Shown in pieces: positions 13,680-22,262 of a stretch of DNA of 33,422 nucleotides. Both the position numbers and the translations under genes were made by a program. Below the pieces are notes generated by a model that was given only the letters and a program-made list of their open reading frames with translations, was not told the DNA's origin and did no database searches. The stretch is from a virus, in the IMG/VR virus record IMGVR_UViG_3300044766_000018, positions 1 to 33,422 of that record; one strand, written 5' to 3'. Position 1 is the stretch's first letter. Every line of letters begins with the position of its first letter.

Positions 13680-16393
13680 TACCCACGCCTCCTAGAAATT
13701 TCCCAACCAAGATCAGCTGCATGCTTTACAGGATCGATCTCCTGCGTAGTGATATGGAAGTTCTGTGTCAATCCATCACTACCTGCGCCAGACGGGCCCC
13801 CTCGCCAATCAGGCACCACAGGGTTGCTCGGCATAGCGGTTGACACGTCCATAGAAATCTTCTTCATGCTTCCCAGGATCAAGTCTCGCTTAGACTCAAT
13901 TCCTTGCGAAAGCATCTTCATCAAGTTCTGTCCAGCCTTATCCATTGGGTACTGACGCAACGGTCCAGCCTTGGCAGGGGAGAATGGCCAGAGACTGCGA
14001 ACAGTCGATGCAACACTCGACACCTTGTTGTAGACTGTTTGAACCATACTACCAATACCGTTGATAAGACCCTGAAGAATACTTGCGCCTGCGTTGAAAA
14101 GAAGAGAGCCCAGGTTACCAAGAGCGCCTAGAATCCTACCTGGAATACTAATTGCAAAGGAAACAAGATTATTTGCACCAGTAACAACAGCATCACGAGC
14201 TCGACCCAAGGCATTACTTGCCCAATTGTAAAGCATAGAGGCGAATCCAGAAATAGCATTCCAAGCCTTACCAGGCAAGGAAGCTAGCCAGCTAACAATA
14301 GCATTAACCAGATCAGGAACAATAGAATGTCCAACTAGAATATTGTATGCTGCTTTGAAGATAGCAACGACGCCATCCCACAAACCCTTGACGATTCCGA
14401 CAAGAACATTCCAGAGGCCTTTGAAAAGTCCTTCGACAATGTCAACAAAGCCTCGAACGATCTGCTTAGCAGCCTCCCATGCAGCAGACCAGTTACCAGT
14501 TAGCAGTGCAGCGATCAGCGAAATGACACCGCCAACAACTTCGACAATGCCCTTGATAATCTGTGCTAAAGCTTGAATGACAGCTACAACAACTCGAACT
14601 GCTACGCTAATAACTGCAACAATGATACCGAAGGCAAGAACGATTGCACCTACAAGGACAACACCAACCACTATGCCCAGCATCTTGAAGTAGGGCATGA
14701 ATGGCTGTAGAGAATTCCACGCACTCTTCAAAGCTGCAACAAGTTCATCCCATGCACCCTTAAGGTCCTTGAGCGTAGGCTGAACAGCACTCTTAATAGT
14801 ATTCCAGAGGTCTTTTAGAATTGGCATAACAATGTTAGCAATGGTATGACCAAAGTTCTTAATTGCATCAACTACAGGCATAACATATGGAGCTATGCTA
14901 TTCCATACTTCTTTAGCCTTAGCCCAAAGCATATCATGGTTTTTCCAAGCCAAATATATTGCTGCAGCAATAGCAATAATTGCTACTACTAGCAACAGAA
15001 TAGGAGCCATAAAGGCACCGACGGTTGTTCCCGCTAGTGCTGCTGCTCCTGAGAGCATTAAGAATACACCAGCCAGAGCAACAACTACTCCGACTACAAC
15101 CATTACTACAGCAACTAGTCCAAAGAATTGTACAATGTTCTTTTGAATGTTAGGATCAAGATCGGTAAACTTCTGAATAAGATCAGCAAGAGCTCCTGCA
15201 AATGCACCCTTAATGGGCATTACGATATCGCCAATAACAGTCTTCAGAATCTCCCACTTGTTGGAGAGAAGCTGAATCTTCATAGCAGGAGTATCGTACA
15301 TAACCTTATAGGCATCCTCCATAGCGCCCTTGGAGTTAATCATCTGGTTAGTCAAATCATTAAACTGGCCGAACTGCTTAATAGCAATGTCAAAGAATCG
15401 GCGAGCCTGAATAGTTCCACCAGAACTCTTGAAGATTTGTTGCAAAACAGCTGCACGATCAGCTGTTGGAAGGTTTCCAATAGCATGACCCATGTCGGTC
15501 ATAATAGCAGTCATAGGACGAATATTGCCTGCAGAGTCCTTGACTTTAATAGACATGTCGTCGATATTTTTACCAAATATTTTAATTGCTGCTTCATCAC
15601 CAAGGGCAGACCTGATAGTCTTTCCAAGACTGGCAAGGTGGTCGATAGTCTTTGAGTTCGAAATTGCATCTAGAGCACGACCTGCAGAAGCCGAAGCCAT
15701 TGCAGCGCTCAAACCATTACGAGTCAAGAACGCTAGCATGCCAGCTAGAGTTTCAACACTCTGACCAGCACGAACAGCTGAAGGAACGGCTCGACCAATT
15801 GTAGTAGCAAACTCACCATAAGTTCCAACGCCCTTGCGAACGAGCTGGAACATAATATCATTCACTCGGTTAACATCAGAAGCCTTCATGCCATATGCAT
15901 TTAGGATACCAATGGTAGCACGAGATGCATCTTGAAGGTCAACCTGACCAGCTACTGCAGCCTTTGAGAACTCCGTCAATAACTTCTTCGACTCAGGCAT
16001 ATTAACATTCATAGAGGAGAAGATGTCGTATAGAGAATCCTGAATCTTCTTAAAGTCTACAGGAATGCTGCTTGCAACATCCTTACCAATAGTCTTGATC
16101 TGCTCAATTGAAGCACCAAGACCATCAGTCTGAGTCAATGTCAAAGCAGCTTGACGATTATACTCCATTGCAGCATTAGTTGCGTCGTTCAAGAATTGAA
16201 TTGCCTGAAGGCCAGCATAGGCAACGCCTACGCCAACTGTTGTCATTGCAGCGCCTTGCTGAATCTGCCTCTGGGCAGCTTGTTGTGCAGCAGCAGACAC
16301 ACTACCAATACTACCGGCAGCACCACGGAGGATCTTGCTAGCCTCATCACGCGCACGCAGGATAAGGAGCAGCTCCCGCGTCGAGATGGCCAC
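13679..16393 (-). CDS. Tail tape measure protein
   Basis: 904 aa, GTG start five bases after GGAGGATCTT. The first 400 residues match the TP901-type tape-measure core: AAVAGQVDLQDASRATIGILNAYG, GVGTYGEFATTIGRAVPSAVRAG and GLSAAMASASAGRALDA. A long hydrophobic block (about 410-480: VVMVVVGVVVALAGVFLML, ILLLVVAIIAIAAAIYLAW) and another near 570-640 are typical membrane-penetrating segments. The C-terminus ends in a short basic WEISRRRG. At about 0.15 nm per residue the tail would be near 135 nm, a rule-of-thumb estimate. It sits after the chaperone pair, as expected. Confidence 0.93.
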   Translation of the reverse strand: MAISTRELLLILRARDEASKILRGAAGSIGSVSAAAQQAAQRQIQQGAAMTTVGVGVAYAGLQAIQFLNDATNAAMEYNRQAALTLTQTDGLGASIEQIKTIGKDVASSIPVDFKKIQDSLYDIFSSMNVNMPESKKLLTEFSKAAVAGQVDLQDASRATIGILNAYGMKASDVNRVNDIMFQLVRKGVGTYGEFATTIGRAVPSAVRAGQSVETLAGMLAFLTRNGLSAAMASASAGRALDAISNSKTIDHLASLGKTIRSALGDEAAIKIFGKNIDDMSIKVKDSAGNIRPMTAIMTDMGHAIGNLPTADRAAVLQQIFKSSGGTIQARRFFDIAIKQFGQFNDLTNQMINSKGAMEDAYKVMYDTPAMKIQLLSNKWEILKTVIGDIVMPIKGAFAGALADLIQKFTDLDPNIQKNIVQFFGLVAVVMVVVGVVVALAGVFLMLSGAAALAGTTVGAFMAPILLLVVAIIAIAAAIYLAWKNHDMLWAKAKEVWNSIAPYVMPVVDAIKNFGHTIANIVMPILKDLWNTIKSAVQPTLKDLKGAWDELVAALKSAWNSLQPFMPYFKMLGIVVGVVLVGAIVLAFGIIVAVISVAVRVVVAVIQALAQIIKGIVEVVGGVISLIAALLTGNWSAAWEAAKQIVRGFVDIVEGLFKGLWNVLVGIVKGLWDGVVAIFKAAYNILVGHSIVPDLVNAIVSWLASLPGKAWNAISGFASMLYNWASNALGRARDAVVTGANNLVSFAISIPGRILGALGNLGSLLFNAGASILQGLINGIGSMVQTVYNKVSSVASTVRSLWPFSPAKAGPLRQYPMDKAGQNLMKMLSQGIESKRDLILGSMKKISMDVSTAMPSNPVVPDWRGGPSGAGSDGLTQNFHITTQEIDPVKHAADLGWEISRRRG

Positions 16394-16406
16394 AAGATCC
16401 TCCGCT

Positions 16407-17005
16407 TCAGTGCTTCTTGTCCGCTTCCATCTTTTCCTTCAGCGCGATAGCTCGGAATCCCGCTGTCATAAGTCTTAGATGGTACGGATCCTGATCGAGT
16501 AATCCCCCTGATCGAGGTAAGCATCTATAGGCTTTACATTGCACCGATATTTCGATAGACAGTGCTACTTCTTCGTCATCGATCGGTCTGTTCAGCACAT
16601 AAGAAGCCTCGACCAGGGCATTCAGTTTCCCTGGGTCTCGTCCTCGTCATCCTCGAAGTTGTTCATGTCGGAGATGAGCGACTCGATTTCCTGGCCAACC
16701 CGGGGGTTTAGCCTATCGAGCACCACAGGGTCGCCAAGATTGAGTGGGCGATCCTGTGCATCGGTAAGGTTGTGCGCAACGACACAGTGCTGGAACTCGT
16801 AGAGCTGAACGCGACGGTTTCCCATCGCCATCTCACCCTCGATGTTCTTCTTGCCCTTCTGAGTGGTGAACGTCAGCTTCATGATAGCACGTCGCTCAAG
16901 AGTCTGACCGTAGGTCATGCGCCTGAGGATAACGAATGCACCCTCAAGAGTCTTCAGCTCGTGACGAGTGCCATCTTCATCGAAATCGATTGTTGCGACA
17001 GGCAT
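16407..17005 (-). CDS. Tail assembly chaperone GT fusion made by -1 frameshift
   Basis: Full-length product of a programmed -1 shift at GGGAAAC (16631-16625). The upstream frame supplies 127 residues; after slipping, translation continues L-N-A-L-V-E-A-S-Y-V-L and adds 72 residues to the stop at 16407, giving about 199 aa. The extension includes CLPRSGGLLDQDPYHLRLMTAGF and ends basic (KEKMEADKKH). This matches lambda G/GT-type chaperones that load tail-tube protein on the tape measure. The downstream frame also has an internal GTG at 16598 but no good ribosome-binding site. Confidence 0.85.
16622..17005 (-). CDS. Tail assembly chaperone G (short form)
   Basis: 127 aa from ATG 17005 (GGGAG six bases upstream); an in-frame start at 17020 is less likely. 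Starts MPVATIDFDEDGTRHELKTLEGAFV and ends in an acidic tail (NNFEDDEDETQGN) immediately before TGA. Located between tail-tube and tape-measure genes, the universal place for siphovirus chaperones. Unshifted translation gives this short form; the slip site is its last two codons. Confidence 0.85.
   Translation of the reverse strand: MPVATIDFDEDGTRHELKTLEGAFVILRRMTYGQTLERRAIMKLTFTTQKGKKNIEGEMAMGNRRVQLYEFQHCVVAHNLTDAQDRPLNLGDPVVLDRLNPRVGQEIESLISDMNNFEDDEDETQGN
16625..16631 (-). other. -1 ribosomal slippery heptanucleotide GGGAAAC
   Basis: On the minus strand the codons read CAG GGA AAC TGA; G-GGA-AAC fits X-XXY-YYZ exactly with zero frame GGA AAC, just before the stop. Both tRNAs can re-pair on GGG AAA, moving into the frame that stays open to 16407. 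Consistent with phage G/GT frameshifts. Confidence 0.88.
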
Positions 17006-17041
17006 TTTGTCTCCCTTCAAAGACTTAGGCCCTGTGGTATC

Positions 17042-17977
17042 TTACGGGACGAACGACTCAAGAGTCTTGACGACAATCGAGTAAGAAGTTCCTCCGGCGT
17101 TGGCGTTGCCCAAGTACTCGATCTGTGCACGAAGCAGATCGCCCTGGCCACCTATGTTAACTTCGTAGGTGTTGGTGGGTGCAGCATTCAGGATGATGTC
17201 GATCTCGTTGTTGGCATCCTGAATGGCGTTCAGGGTGATTGCCTGAGACGTAACGTTCTTGAAGTTGTCGTACTCAGTACGAGTAACAAAGTCGCGTTCC
17301 GTCTTCAGAGTTACTTCGCGCTCGCCAAACTTGATGAATGAAGGGCCGCGACCAGAAGACTTCATGCGGTACTGAGCTTCTGCGTTGTCGTTAACAGTGA
17401 ACTCGAGTGTGTCAGCATCGAGCACCTGAGAAGCTGTAGGAATCTGTAGACTGTACATACCAGGGCCGAAAGGAATCGTAGTCGGCCAGGTAGCAGTGGG
17501 TGAGCTCTGAGGAGCTTCGGACAACGCAACGATAGAAGGCTTAAACATCAACCTTCCGTCATCCTTGAGTGAGAAGTTGAATCCACCAACTACACACCCT
17601 GCATATCCGAAGACAATACCGTTACGCACGATGGTCAGAGACACTGTCTTCGTTGGTACACCAATTGCTGTAGGCGTACCAGTATAGATCAGAGGAGTAG
17701 TACCGGTCTTGACAAGAGTCAGACGCGAAGCGTTGAGGAAGTAGGGAACACAGTCAGTCAAAGCCTCCATCTCGATGTCGCCCTCGAAGTGCTGATTACC
17801 AGGAACCGTTCCGATAATATCAGCAGACTGGCGAACAGGACGACGATCGATATTGTCGCTAGCAGCCTTGATCGACTCGCTCATGAAGGGTACATACTTA
17901 GTGGGAGCTACATACGTTCCCACTACGGTTTCTGGAGCAAGCCCTAGAATACCACTTGCACCGATGCCCTGAGGCAT
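17042..17977 (-). CDS. Major tail tube protein
   Basis: 311 aa, beginning MPQGIGASGILGLAPETVVGTY, a common opening for phage tail-tube proteins (APETVxGT). Beta-rich, no membrane segments. VRQSADIIGTVPGNQHFEGDIEMEALTDCVPYFL and a GGFNFSLKDDG segment are typical of siphovirus tube subunits. It sits between small connector genes and the chaperone pair. Expected to polymerise into the tail tube around the tape measure. Confidence 0.82.
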   Translation of the reverse strand: MPQGIGASGILGLAPETVVGTYVAPTKYVPFMSESIKAASDNIDRRPVRQSADIIGTVPGNQHFEGDIEMEALTDCVPYFLNASRLTLVKTGTTPLIYTGTPTAIGVPTKTVSLTIVRNGIVFGYAGCVVGGFNFSLKDDGRLMFKPSIVALSEAPQSSPTATWPTTIPFGPGMYSLQIPTASQVLDADTLEFTVNDNAEAQYRMKSSGRGPSFIKFGEREVTLKTERDFVTRTEYDNFKNVTSQAITLNAIQDANNEIDIILNAAPTNTYEVNIGGQGDLLRAQIEYLGNANAGGTSYSIVVKTLESFVP

Positions 17978-17978
17978 G

Positions 17979-18239
17979 TCAGCTCACCTTCCCTTCAGGA
18001 GCAACGGTCTTTGTGACAGTGACAGTAACATCCTTACGATCCTTGAAGGCCTCTACCAGAGTAGGACCATCAACGAATTTGCCTGTCTTAGGATCATTGC
18101 TAACATTCAGGCGACGAAACAGATCGTGTTCTTCATCTGTGATGTCGTGAGTCCCATTTGCAAACTCACCAAGACCGTTGATAGCCACCTTCTGCCCTTC
18201 ACCGAGGTAGGGTAGGTTAAGCTTTAACTTGTAAGGCAT
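17979..18239 (-). CDS. Small structural-module protein, 86 aa
   Basis: 86 aa with a CTAGGAGG site a few bases before the ATG at 18239. Begins MPYKLKLNLPYLGEG; includes ITDEEHDLFRRLNV and DRKDVTVTVTKTV. Mixed alpha/beta, soluble. It lies one base from the tail-tube start, between tail terminator and tube genes, so is probably a tail or neck component. Family not recognised with confidence. Confidence 0.6.
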   Translation of the reverse strand: MPYKLKLNLPYLGEGQKVAINGLGEFANGTHDITDEEHDLFRRLNVSNDPKTGKFVDGPTLVEAFKDRKDVTVTVTKTVAPEGKVS

Positions 18240-18249
18240 CGTGCACCTC

Positions 18250-18690
18250 CTAGGGCAGATTGGTCGTAGTTGTAGCTTCCACTACAATACGAGCGGCTCT
18301 CATTGGCTGGTCTGACTTTGTAACGTAGCTAGGAACGACTTGGGTGCAATAGCAGTGAGTGACCAAACCACCTAGCGTCTTGTCCTGATGGACAAAGAGC
18401 TCTATGGCTTCTGCTAAAGTGTCTGCATCTTTTCTATTGCTCTGTGGTGAACGAATTTCACTGTGATACAAAAGAAGGAAGACACTTATGTTATTCTGTG
18501 TTCTACGCATAGCACCTTGAAGTTGACGATCTTTTGGTCCTGATTCTATGCACATAGCAGGACTGCGAGGAATCAAAGATTGATCGCCATAAAATACATC
18601 AGTCAGACCAAACTGGTCCTTAACGCTCTGGACATTGAACTTGTCAAACAAGTACTGAGTAACAACGACAAGAGAGTCGGTAAGAGGCAT
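18250..18690 (-). CDS. Probable tail terminator protein
   Basis: 146 aa, overlapping the end of the gpG-like gene. Begins MPLTDSLVVVTQYLFDKFNV and ends in strands (RAARIVVEATTTT). Size and place, just after the tail-completion gene and before the tube gene, match siphovirus tail terminators (lambda gpU type), which cap the tail and join it to the head. Sequence motifs alone do not prove this; a minor neck protein is an alternative. Confidence 0.55.
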   Translation of the reverse strand: MPLTDSLVVVTQYLFDKFNVQSVKDQFGLTDVFYGDQSLIPRSPAMCIESGPKDRQLQGAMRRTQNNISVFLLLYHSEIRSPQSNRKDADTLAEAIELFVHQDKTLGGLVTHCYCTQVVPSYVTKSDQPMRAARIVVEATTTTNLP

Positions 18691-19292
18691 TAGGGATAAG
18701 CCTCCTCGATCTTCCTACCAAGCCACATCATGAAGATGTCGACAATTTTGTCTTCATCTTCAGTTTGAAGCATAATGAATGGACGTGCAGGAATAGCAGC
18801 AACAGTAGTGCCCGTAGCTCCTGCACTTGCGACAATCTGCGAAAGGGTTTTACCTTTTACCTTTTGTCCACCACCCATACCGCCATAGCCGTCTTGTTGA
18901 ATAGCTCCATACCAAACATTCTCTGGGAAGGTATTGAGAGATGCAGCCGTATCAGTAACTAACCAAGAACTCATACTGGTAACAGCAGCTCTTAGCGCAC
19001 CTGATCTAACAAGTGTCTTATTACCACCCTGACCAAAACGCTGTCTGATTTCCATTGTAGCTTCAGACAGTGGTTGCCAAGTAGGACGTCCACCAGCAGA
19101 GAAGTTGGTTTTAATACTAGGAAGTACAACTTTTGTAAGCGACTCTTTAAGCGGCTCTTCAAAGCTAGTAACCATTGCCCCAAGAACGTCAATGCGCGAA
19201 GCAACAATAGCCAAAGGAGGATAGAACTCAGTCTCAAAAGAGAGACCATTGCCAACGGATGCCTGGAGTTGCTTGAAAGTAGGACCAGCCAC
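18690..19292 (-). CDS. Neck/tail-completion protein, Mu gpG-like (phage virion morphogenesis family)
   Basis: 200 aa with GTG start overlapping the previous stop (TAGTG). FSAGGRPTWQPLSEATMEIR, then TLVRSGALRAAVTS, then IPARPFIML are the ordered motifs of the virion-morphogenesis/gpG family (F..G.P.W.PLS...L..SG.L...R.F). Probably a head-tail joining or tail completion protein. Position between connector and terminator genes agrees. Confidence 0.75.
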   Translation of the reverse strand: MAGPTFKQLQASVGNGLSFETEFYPPLAIVASRIDVLGAMVTSFEEPLKESLTKVVLPSIKTNFSAGGRPTWQPLSEATMEIRQRFGQGGNKTLVRSGALRAAVTSMSSWLVTDTAASLNTFPENVWYGAIQQDGYGGMGGGQKVKGKTLSQIVASAGATGTTVAAIPARPFIMLQTEDEDKIVDIFMMWLGRKIEEAYP

Positions 19293-19750
19293 TACCAGAT
19301 CACCCCCATAGTAAACTTCTCTGGACCAAGACTTGTGTCGTCATCATCGGCAGGAAGAGCAGAAGAACTGTCTGTAGGATAGAAGTAAGGAGATCCCGTA
19401 TCGACAGTAGGTGTAGCTTCTGGCAACGTAACATTACCAGACATAATTGCTTCTAGTAGAGAGTCCGCACGCGTCTTGAGTTTGTCTGCATAGCTCCTAG
19501 AACCTGCAGGAGAATCTTCAGCATACGTGCGGTCATAAATCCAAGCTACATAGTACATGGAGATAATACTACGAATCAACTTAGGAGTTGTAGTATTATC
19601 GACCCAGCTCGAAGTGTCGAACACCTGCGCTACTTGTGTAAGTACCTGGGAGGTGATACTAGCTTCAAGCTCGCCGTCCAGAGCGGTACCCAGATTCAGC
19701 TTGGTAGTCTCACACCAAGCTTGCGCTTCCTGGACGTCGATGTTTGCCAT
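19292..19750 (-). CDS. Head-tail connector/adaptor protein
   Basis: 152 aa. N-terminal half is helical (MANIDVQEAQAWCETTKLNLG, LIRSIISMYYVAWIYDRTYAED, ADKLKTRADSLLEAIMSG), the pattern of HK97 gp6/SPP1 gp15-type adaptors that bind the portal ring. The C-terminus is Pro/Ser/Asp-rich (DSSSALPADDDDTSLGPEKF). Follows the capsid and two small genes, as usual for adaptors. Call from fold pattern and order. Confidence 0.6.
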   Translation of the reverse strand: MANIDVQEAQAWCETTKLNLGTALDGELEASITSQVLTQVAQVFDTSSWVDNTTTPKLIRSIISMYYVAWIYDRTYAEDSPAGSRSYADKLKTRADSLLEAIMSGNVTLPEATPTVDTGSPYFYPTDSSSALPADDDDTSLGPEKFTMGVIW

Positions 19751-19761
19751 GAGTCATTGCC

Positions 19762-20019
19762 TCACTTGGTAGGAGCTTCGGCCTTGACCTTCGCAGCAAG
19801 CTGAGCCTTGAGAGCTGCGATCTGCTTCTTCAGAGCCTCGTTCTCGTCGATGACATCGGCAGGAGCAACAACAGGCTCGCCAACAGCCCCAGCTGCAACG
19901 AGAACTGCCCAGTCCTCTTCAGAGAAGTCATCTTCCTTGACAGGAGCACCCTCCGCGATCTCACGGAGGTCCTTCTCGCCAGGCTCACCATGAAGGATGC
20001 GGGTAAGAGCAACAGTCAT
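19762..20019 (-). CDS. Small acidic coiled-coil protein, 85 aa
   Basis: 85 aa; ATG overlaps the previous stop (TAATG) after GAGGAGGCG. N-terminus LTRILHGEPGEKDLREIAEG, then EEDWAVLVAAGAV, then a coiled coil (NEALKKQIAALKAQLAAKVKAE). Many phages have such a short helical protein after the capsid gene; role unknown. It may be a head-completion aid. Confidence 0.55.
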   Translation of the reverse strand: MTVALTRILHGEPGEKDLREIAEGAPVKEDDFSEEDWAVLVAAGAVGEPVVAPADVIDENEALKKQIAALKAQLAAKVKAEAPTK

Positions 20020-20222
20020 TACGCCTCCTCCTCGATCGTAACCGAGTAGGTCTTGGTAACGTCGAAAGCTGACGCAGCAGCACTGTTGAGCGCCAGGTTC
20101 AAAGTCACCTGCTGGTGGGGAACGGAAGTGCCTCCGTGGTTGAGAACTACTTCGATAGCAGCAGGTCCTGCCGTCTCCTTGTTCTCGTACACAGACATGT
20201 TACTCTGAGAGAAAACACTCAC
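20019..20222 (-). CDS. Hypothetical small protein after the capsid gene, 67 aa
   Basis: 67 aa; GTG overlaps the major capsid stop (GTGA); an internal ATG lies 24 bases further on. Content is beta-strand-like (EVVLNHGGTSVPHQQVTLNLAL, TKTYSVTIEEEA), soluble, no motif. Coupled to both neighbours, so probably real. Could be a minor capsid or head-joining part. Confidence 0.5.
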   Translation of the reverse strand: MSVFSQSNMSVYENKETAGPAAIEVVLNHGGTSVPHQQVTLNLALNSAAASAFDVTKTYSVTIEEEA

Positions 20223-21223
20223 AGGACGGCTGCCTTGATGATGTACCCAGTGACCAGCTTGTTGAAGTCACCAGATGCCGGGTTGATCTCGACGCCCGTG
20301 AGCTTCAGGTCGTAGCGTCGACGGACACGAAGGAGATCAGACGCTCGCTTCTCTTCACGCCACCTGTCGACCACCTGAGGAGTACCACCGAAGGTCCAGG
20401 CGAACTCGTAAGCGAAGGCAGGAATCTTCAGGCCAGGGCTCGAAGGCACCCAGGCCAGAACAACATCCTTGCCCCACAGGTAACCAGCAGTGACAGCATT
20501 GCCGAGAGCGCCGACAGGACCGGTTGCAAGAGCGACACCAGGAACGATGACGTTCTGAATACCAACGATAGCTGCGATGATCTCCGGAGTCAGAATCGCA
20601 CGCTCAGCATACTGAATACGCGCAATAAGATCCGGGTGGTCCTCCATGTAGGACATAACCACGTAGGGGATGATCGCAGTGTTCGGCTCGAAGAACACCT
20701 TGGCGTGGACAGCGCGCATAGCCGTGCGGATGTCCTTGATCGGGTGGGAAGCGCCTGTGTAGTCCGACCACTGAGCAGTACCGACCAGAGTGGTGCTTAG
20801 ACCCGAGGCGTAGTTCGCCGCAACGCTCACGAGGGTCTGCATTGCAACCTCACGAGCCAGCCAGATCTTGGACGTCACGAGGTTGGTACCGTCGCGCTCA
20901 GGAGCGAACGGACTATCCACCATCTCACGCTCTTCGTCCGTCACTGCAATCTGCAGCGCGTGCTCCTGAGCGTAGAAGGTGTCGTTGGACACCGTAAAGC
21001 CGGGAACCTCGTTGGCCTCGGTACCAGGAGCTCGGAGGTCAGACGTCTCCGTCAGCCAAGCCTCACGACCGAAGATGTAGTACTTGCCCGACTGCTTGTT
21101 GACAGTAACCGTCGGAAAGAGACGCTCACCAACAAGCGCGTTGTTCGGCCAACCGATCGAGACGTTCGTGAGAATCTGATCGAGGTGGACCAAACCAGAG
21201 CCAGTAGGACTCCAAACTGCCAT
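20219..21223 (-). CDS. Major capsid protein (HK97 fold)
   Basis: 334 aa; strong AGGAGGTG site seven bases before ATG. Features of phage capsid proteins: early IGWPNNALVGERLFPTV, then YYIFGREAWL, a bend ITVTDEEREMVDSPF-like segment, a spine helix region (LAREVAMQTLVSVAANYA) and later HPDLIARIQYAERAILTPEII and YLWGKDVVLAW. This matches the capsid family with the N-arm, E-loop, P-domain order of HK97-fold proteins. Placement after protease/scaffold and decoration genes agrees. Subfamily not determined. Confidence 0.88.
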   Translation of the reverse strand: MAVWSPTGSGLVHLDQILTNVSIGWPNNALVGERLFPTVTVNKQSGKYYIFGREAWLTETSDLRAPGTEANEVPGFTVSNDTFYAQEHALQIAVTDEEREMVDSPFAPERDGTNLVTSKIWLAREVAMQTLVSVAANYASGLSTTLVGTAQWSDYTGASHPIKDIRTAMRAVHAKVFFEPNTAIIPYVVMSYMEDHPDLIARIQYAERAILTPEIIAAIVGIQNVIVPGVALATGPVGALGNAVTAGYLWGKDVVLAWVPSSPGLKIPAFAYEFAWTFGGTPQVVDRWREEKRASDLLRVRRRYDLKLTGVEINPASGDFNKLVTGYIIKAAVL

Positions 21224-21239
21224 TTGTTACACCTCCTTC

Positions 21240-21656
21240 TCAGTAAGAAGCGCCCGGGGTAAGCAGCACGTCAATGTGCTCACCAACGGTTGCAGTAGTG
21301 GTAAGAGCGATGCCAAAGCTGTTCTGTGGCTGAGCACCAGCACCAGCGCGAGTGATCGGCGTGGCGCGGCAGGACGTGTCGTTCGTGAGCTTCGCACCCT
21401 TCGTAATTGCAGCACCTGCAATCACTCGAGCAATGCCCATGATGTCGACCTGAACCTCAGCCTTGCCCGTAGTGATCTTGGCGACCTCAACGGTTTCAGA
21501 AACAACGCCAAGGAAGTTGTTGGTCGCACCTGTGGAGGTAGCACGAGCAGCACCCTGCACAGCAGCACCCATGACAACGATCTCGCCCTTAGTAAAGGCA
21601 GCTGCACCTTCACCAAGGAAGCCCTTGCTGAGGACGTAGTTCGGTCCGAGACCCAT
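21240..21656 (-). CDS. Probable capsid decoration protein
   Basis: 138 aa, Ala/Gly/Thr-rich and beta-strand-rich: MGLGPNYVLSKGFLGEGAAAFTKGEIVVMG, NNFLGVVSETVEVAKI, VQVDIMGIARVIAGA and GIALTTTATVGEHIDVLLTPG. It resembles DUF2190-type / lambda gpD-like decoration proteins that bind the capsid surface. It lies between scaffold and major capsid genes, the usual place. Medium confidence. Confidence 0.7.
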   Translation of the reverse strand: MGLGPNYVLSKGFLGEGAAAFTKGEIVVMGAAVQGAARATSTGATNNFLGVVSETVEVAKITTGKAEVQVDIMGIARVIAGAAITKGAKLTNDTSCRATPITRAGAGAQPQNSFGIALTTTATVGEHIDVLLTPGASY

Positions 21657-21671
21657 CTAGATTCCCTCCCT

Positions 21672-22262
21672 TCAGTTCTCGCGACCAGCAAAGCTGGCCT
21701 GGCGGTAAGCCTCGAAGGAATCGGGCTCAGTCAGCGAGATGTGCGACACCGCATCGGCGTAGTCCATCTTCAGATCCGTCATAGCCTTCGCGATCTTGTC
21801 GGTGAAGGTCTTGACAGCATCGCTGTCACTCTCGCCCTTGCCAGGACGAGTCCTACCCTTCTCCTTGAGCTGGACGAGGCCAGTCTCAGCAACCTTGCCA
21901 AGAATCTCAATGAGCTTGTCGCTCAGAGTCTTTGGCATCTGAACCATCGCTGCAGGAAGCTCATTGAGCATAACAGCGGGGAAGGCCCAGTCCTTGCCAG
22001 TAGACAGGCTAGCAATGCCAGTCGTGATCTCAGACAGGCGAAGTGCCGTCTGAGTCTCGGCAAGCTGCTTGGCCTGGAGAGCCTGCGTCTCCATCAGCTG
22101 CTTGATGACGGGATTGGACTCCGCCAGCTGCTTGAGAGCCTCGTCAGTCGGAGGCGTCGGGGGTGCGGGGGTCTCACGGAGCTTCTTGATCGCCGCAGTA
22201 ACATCGGCGTCAGTAGCATCCTCACGGAGACCCAGAAGCTCACGAAGAAGCTTCGGGTCCAT
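21672..22262 (-). CDS. Nested scaffolding protein from an internal start
   Basis: In-frame ATG at 22262-22260 with a perfect AGGAGGT and six-base spacing, inside the protease gene, would yield 196 aa beginning MDPKLLRELLGLREDATDADV. The product is helical: ADVTAAIKKLRETPA, Pro/Thr linker, then DEALKQLAESNPVIKQLMETQALQAKQLAE. Overlapping protease/scaffold pairs are known in lambda (C/Nu3) and Mu (I/Z). Such a strong internal site is unlikely by chance. Confidence 0.75.
   Translation of the reverse strand: MDPKLLRELLGLREDATDADVTAAIKKLRETPAPPTPPTDEALKQLAESNPVIKQLMETQALQAKQLAETQTALRLSEITTGIASLSTGKDWAFPAVMLNELPAAMVQMPKTLSDKLIEILGKVAETGLVQLKEKGRTRPGKGESDSDAVKTFTDKIAKAMTDLKMDYADAVSHISLTEPDSFEAYRQASFAGREN

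Noticed and set aside
16407-16598. Independent small gene starting at GTG 16598
   Set aside because: It lacks a good ribosome-binding site, and its frame is open upstream to the GGGAAAC slip site, so it is better read as the frameshifted tail of the chaperone.
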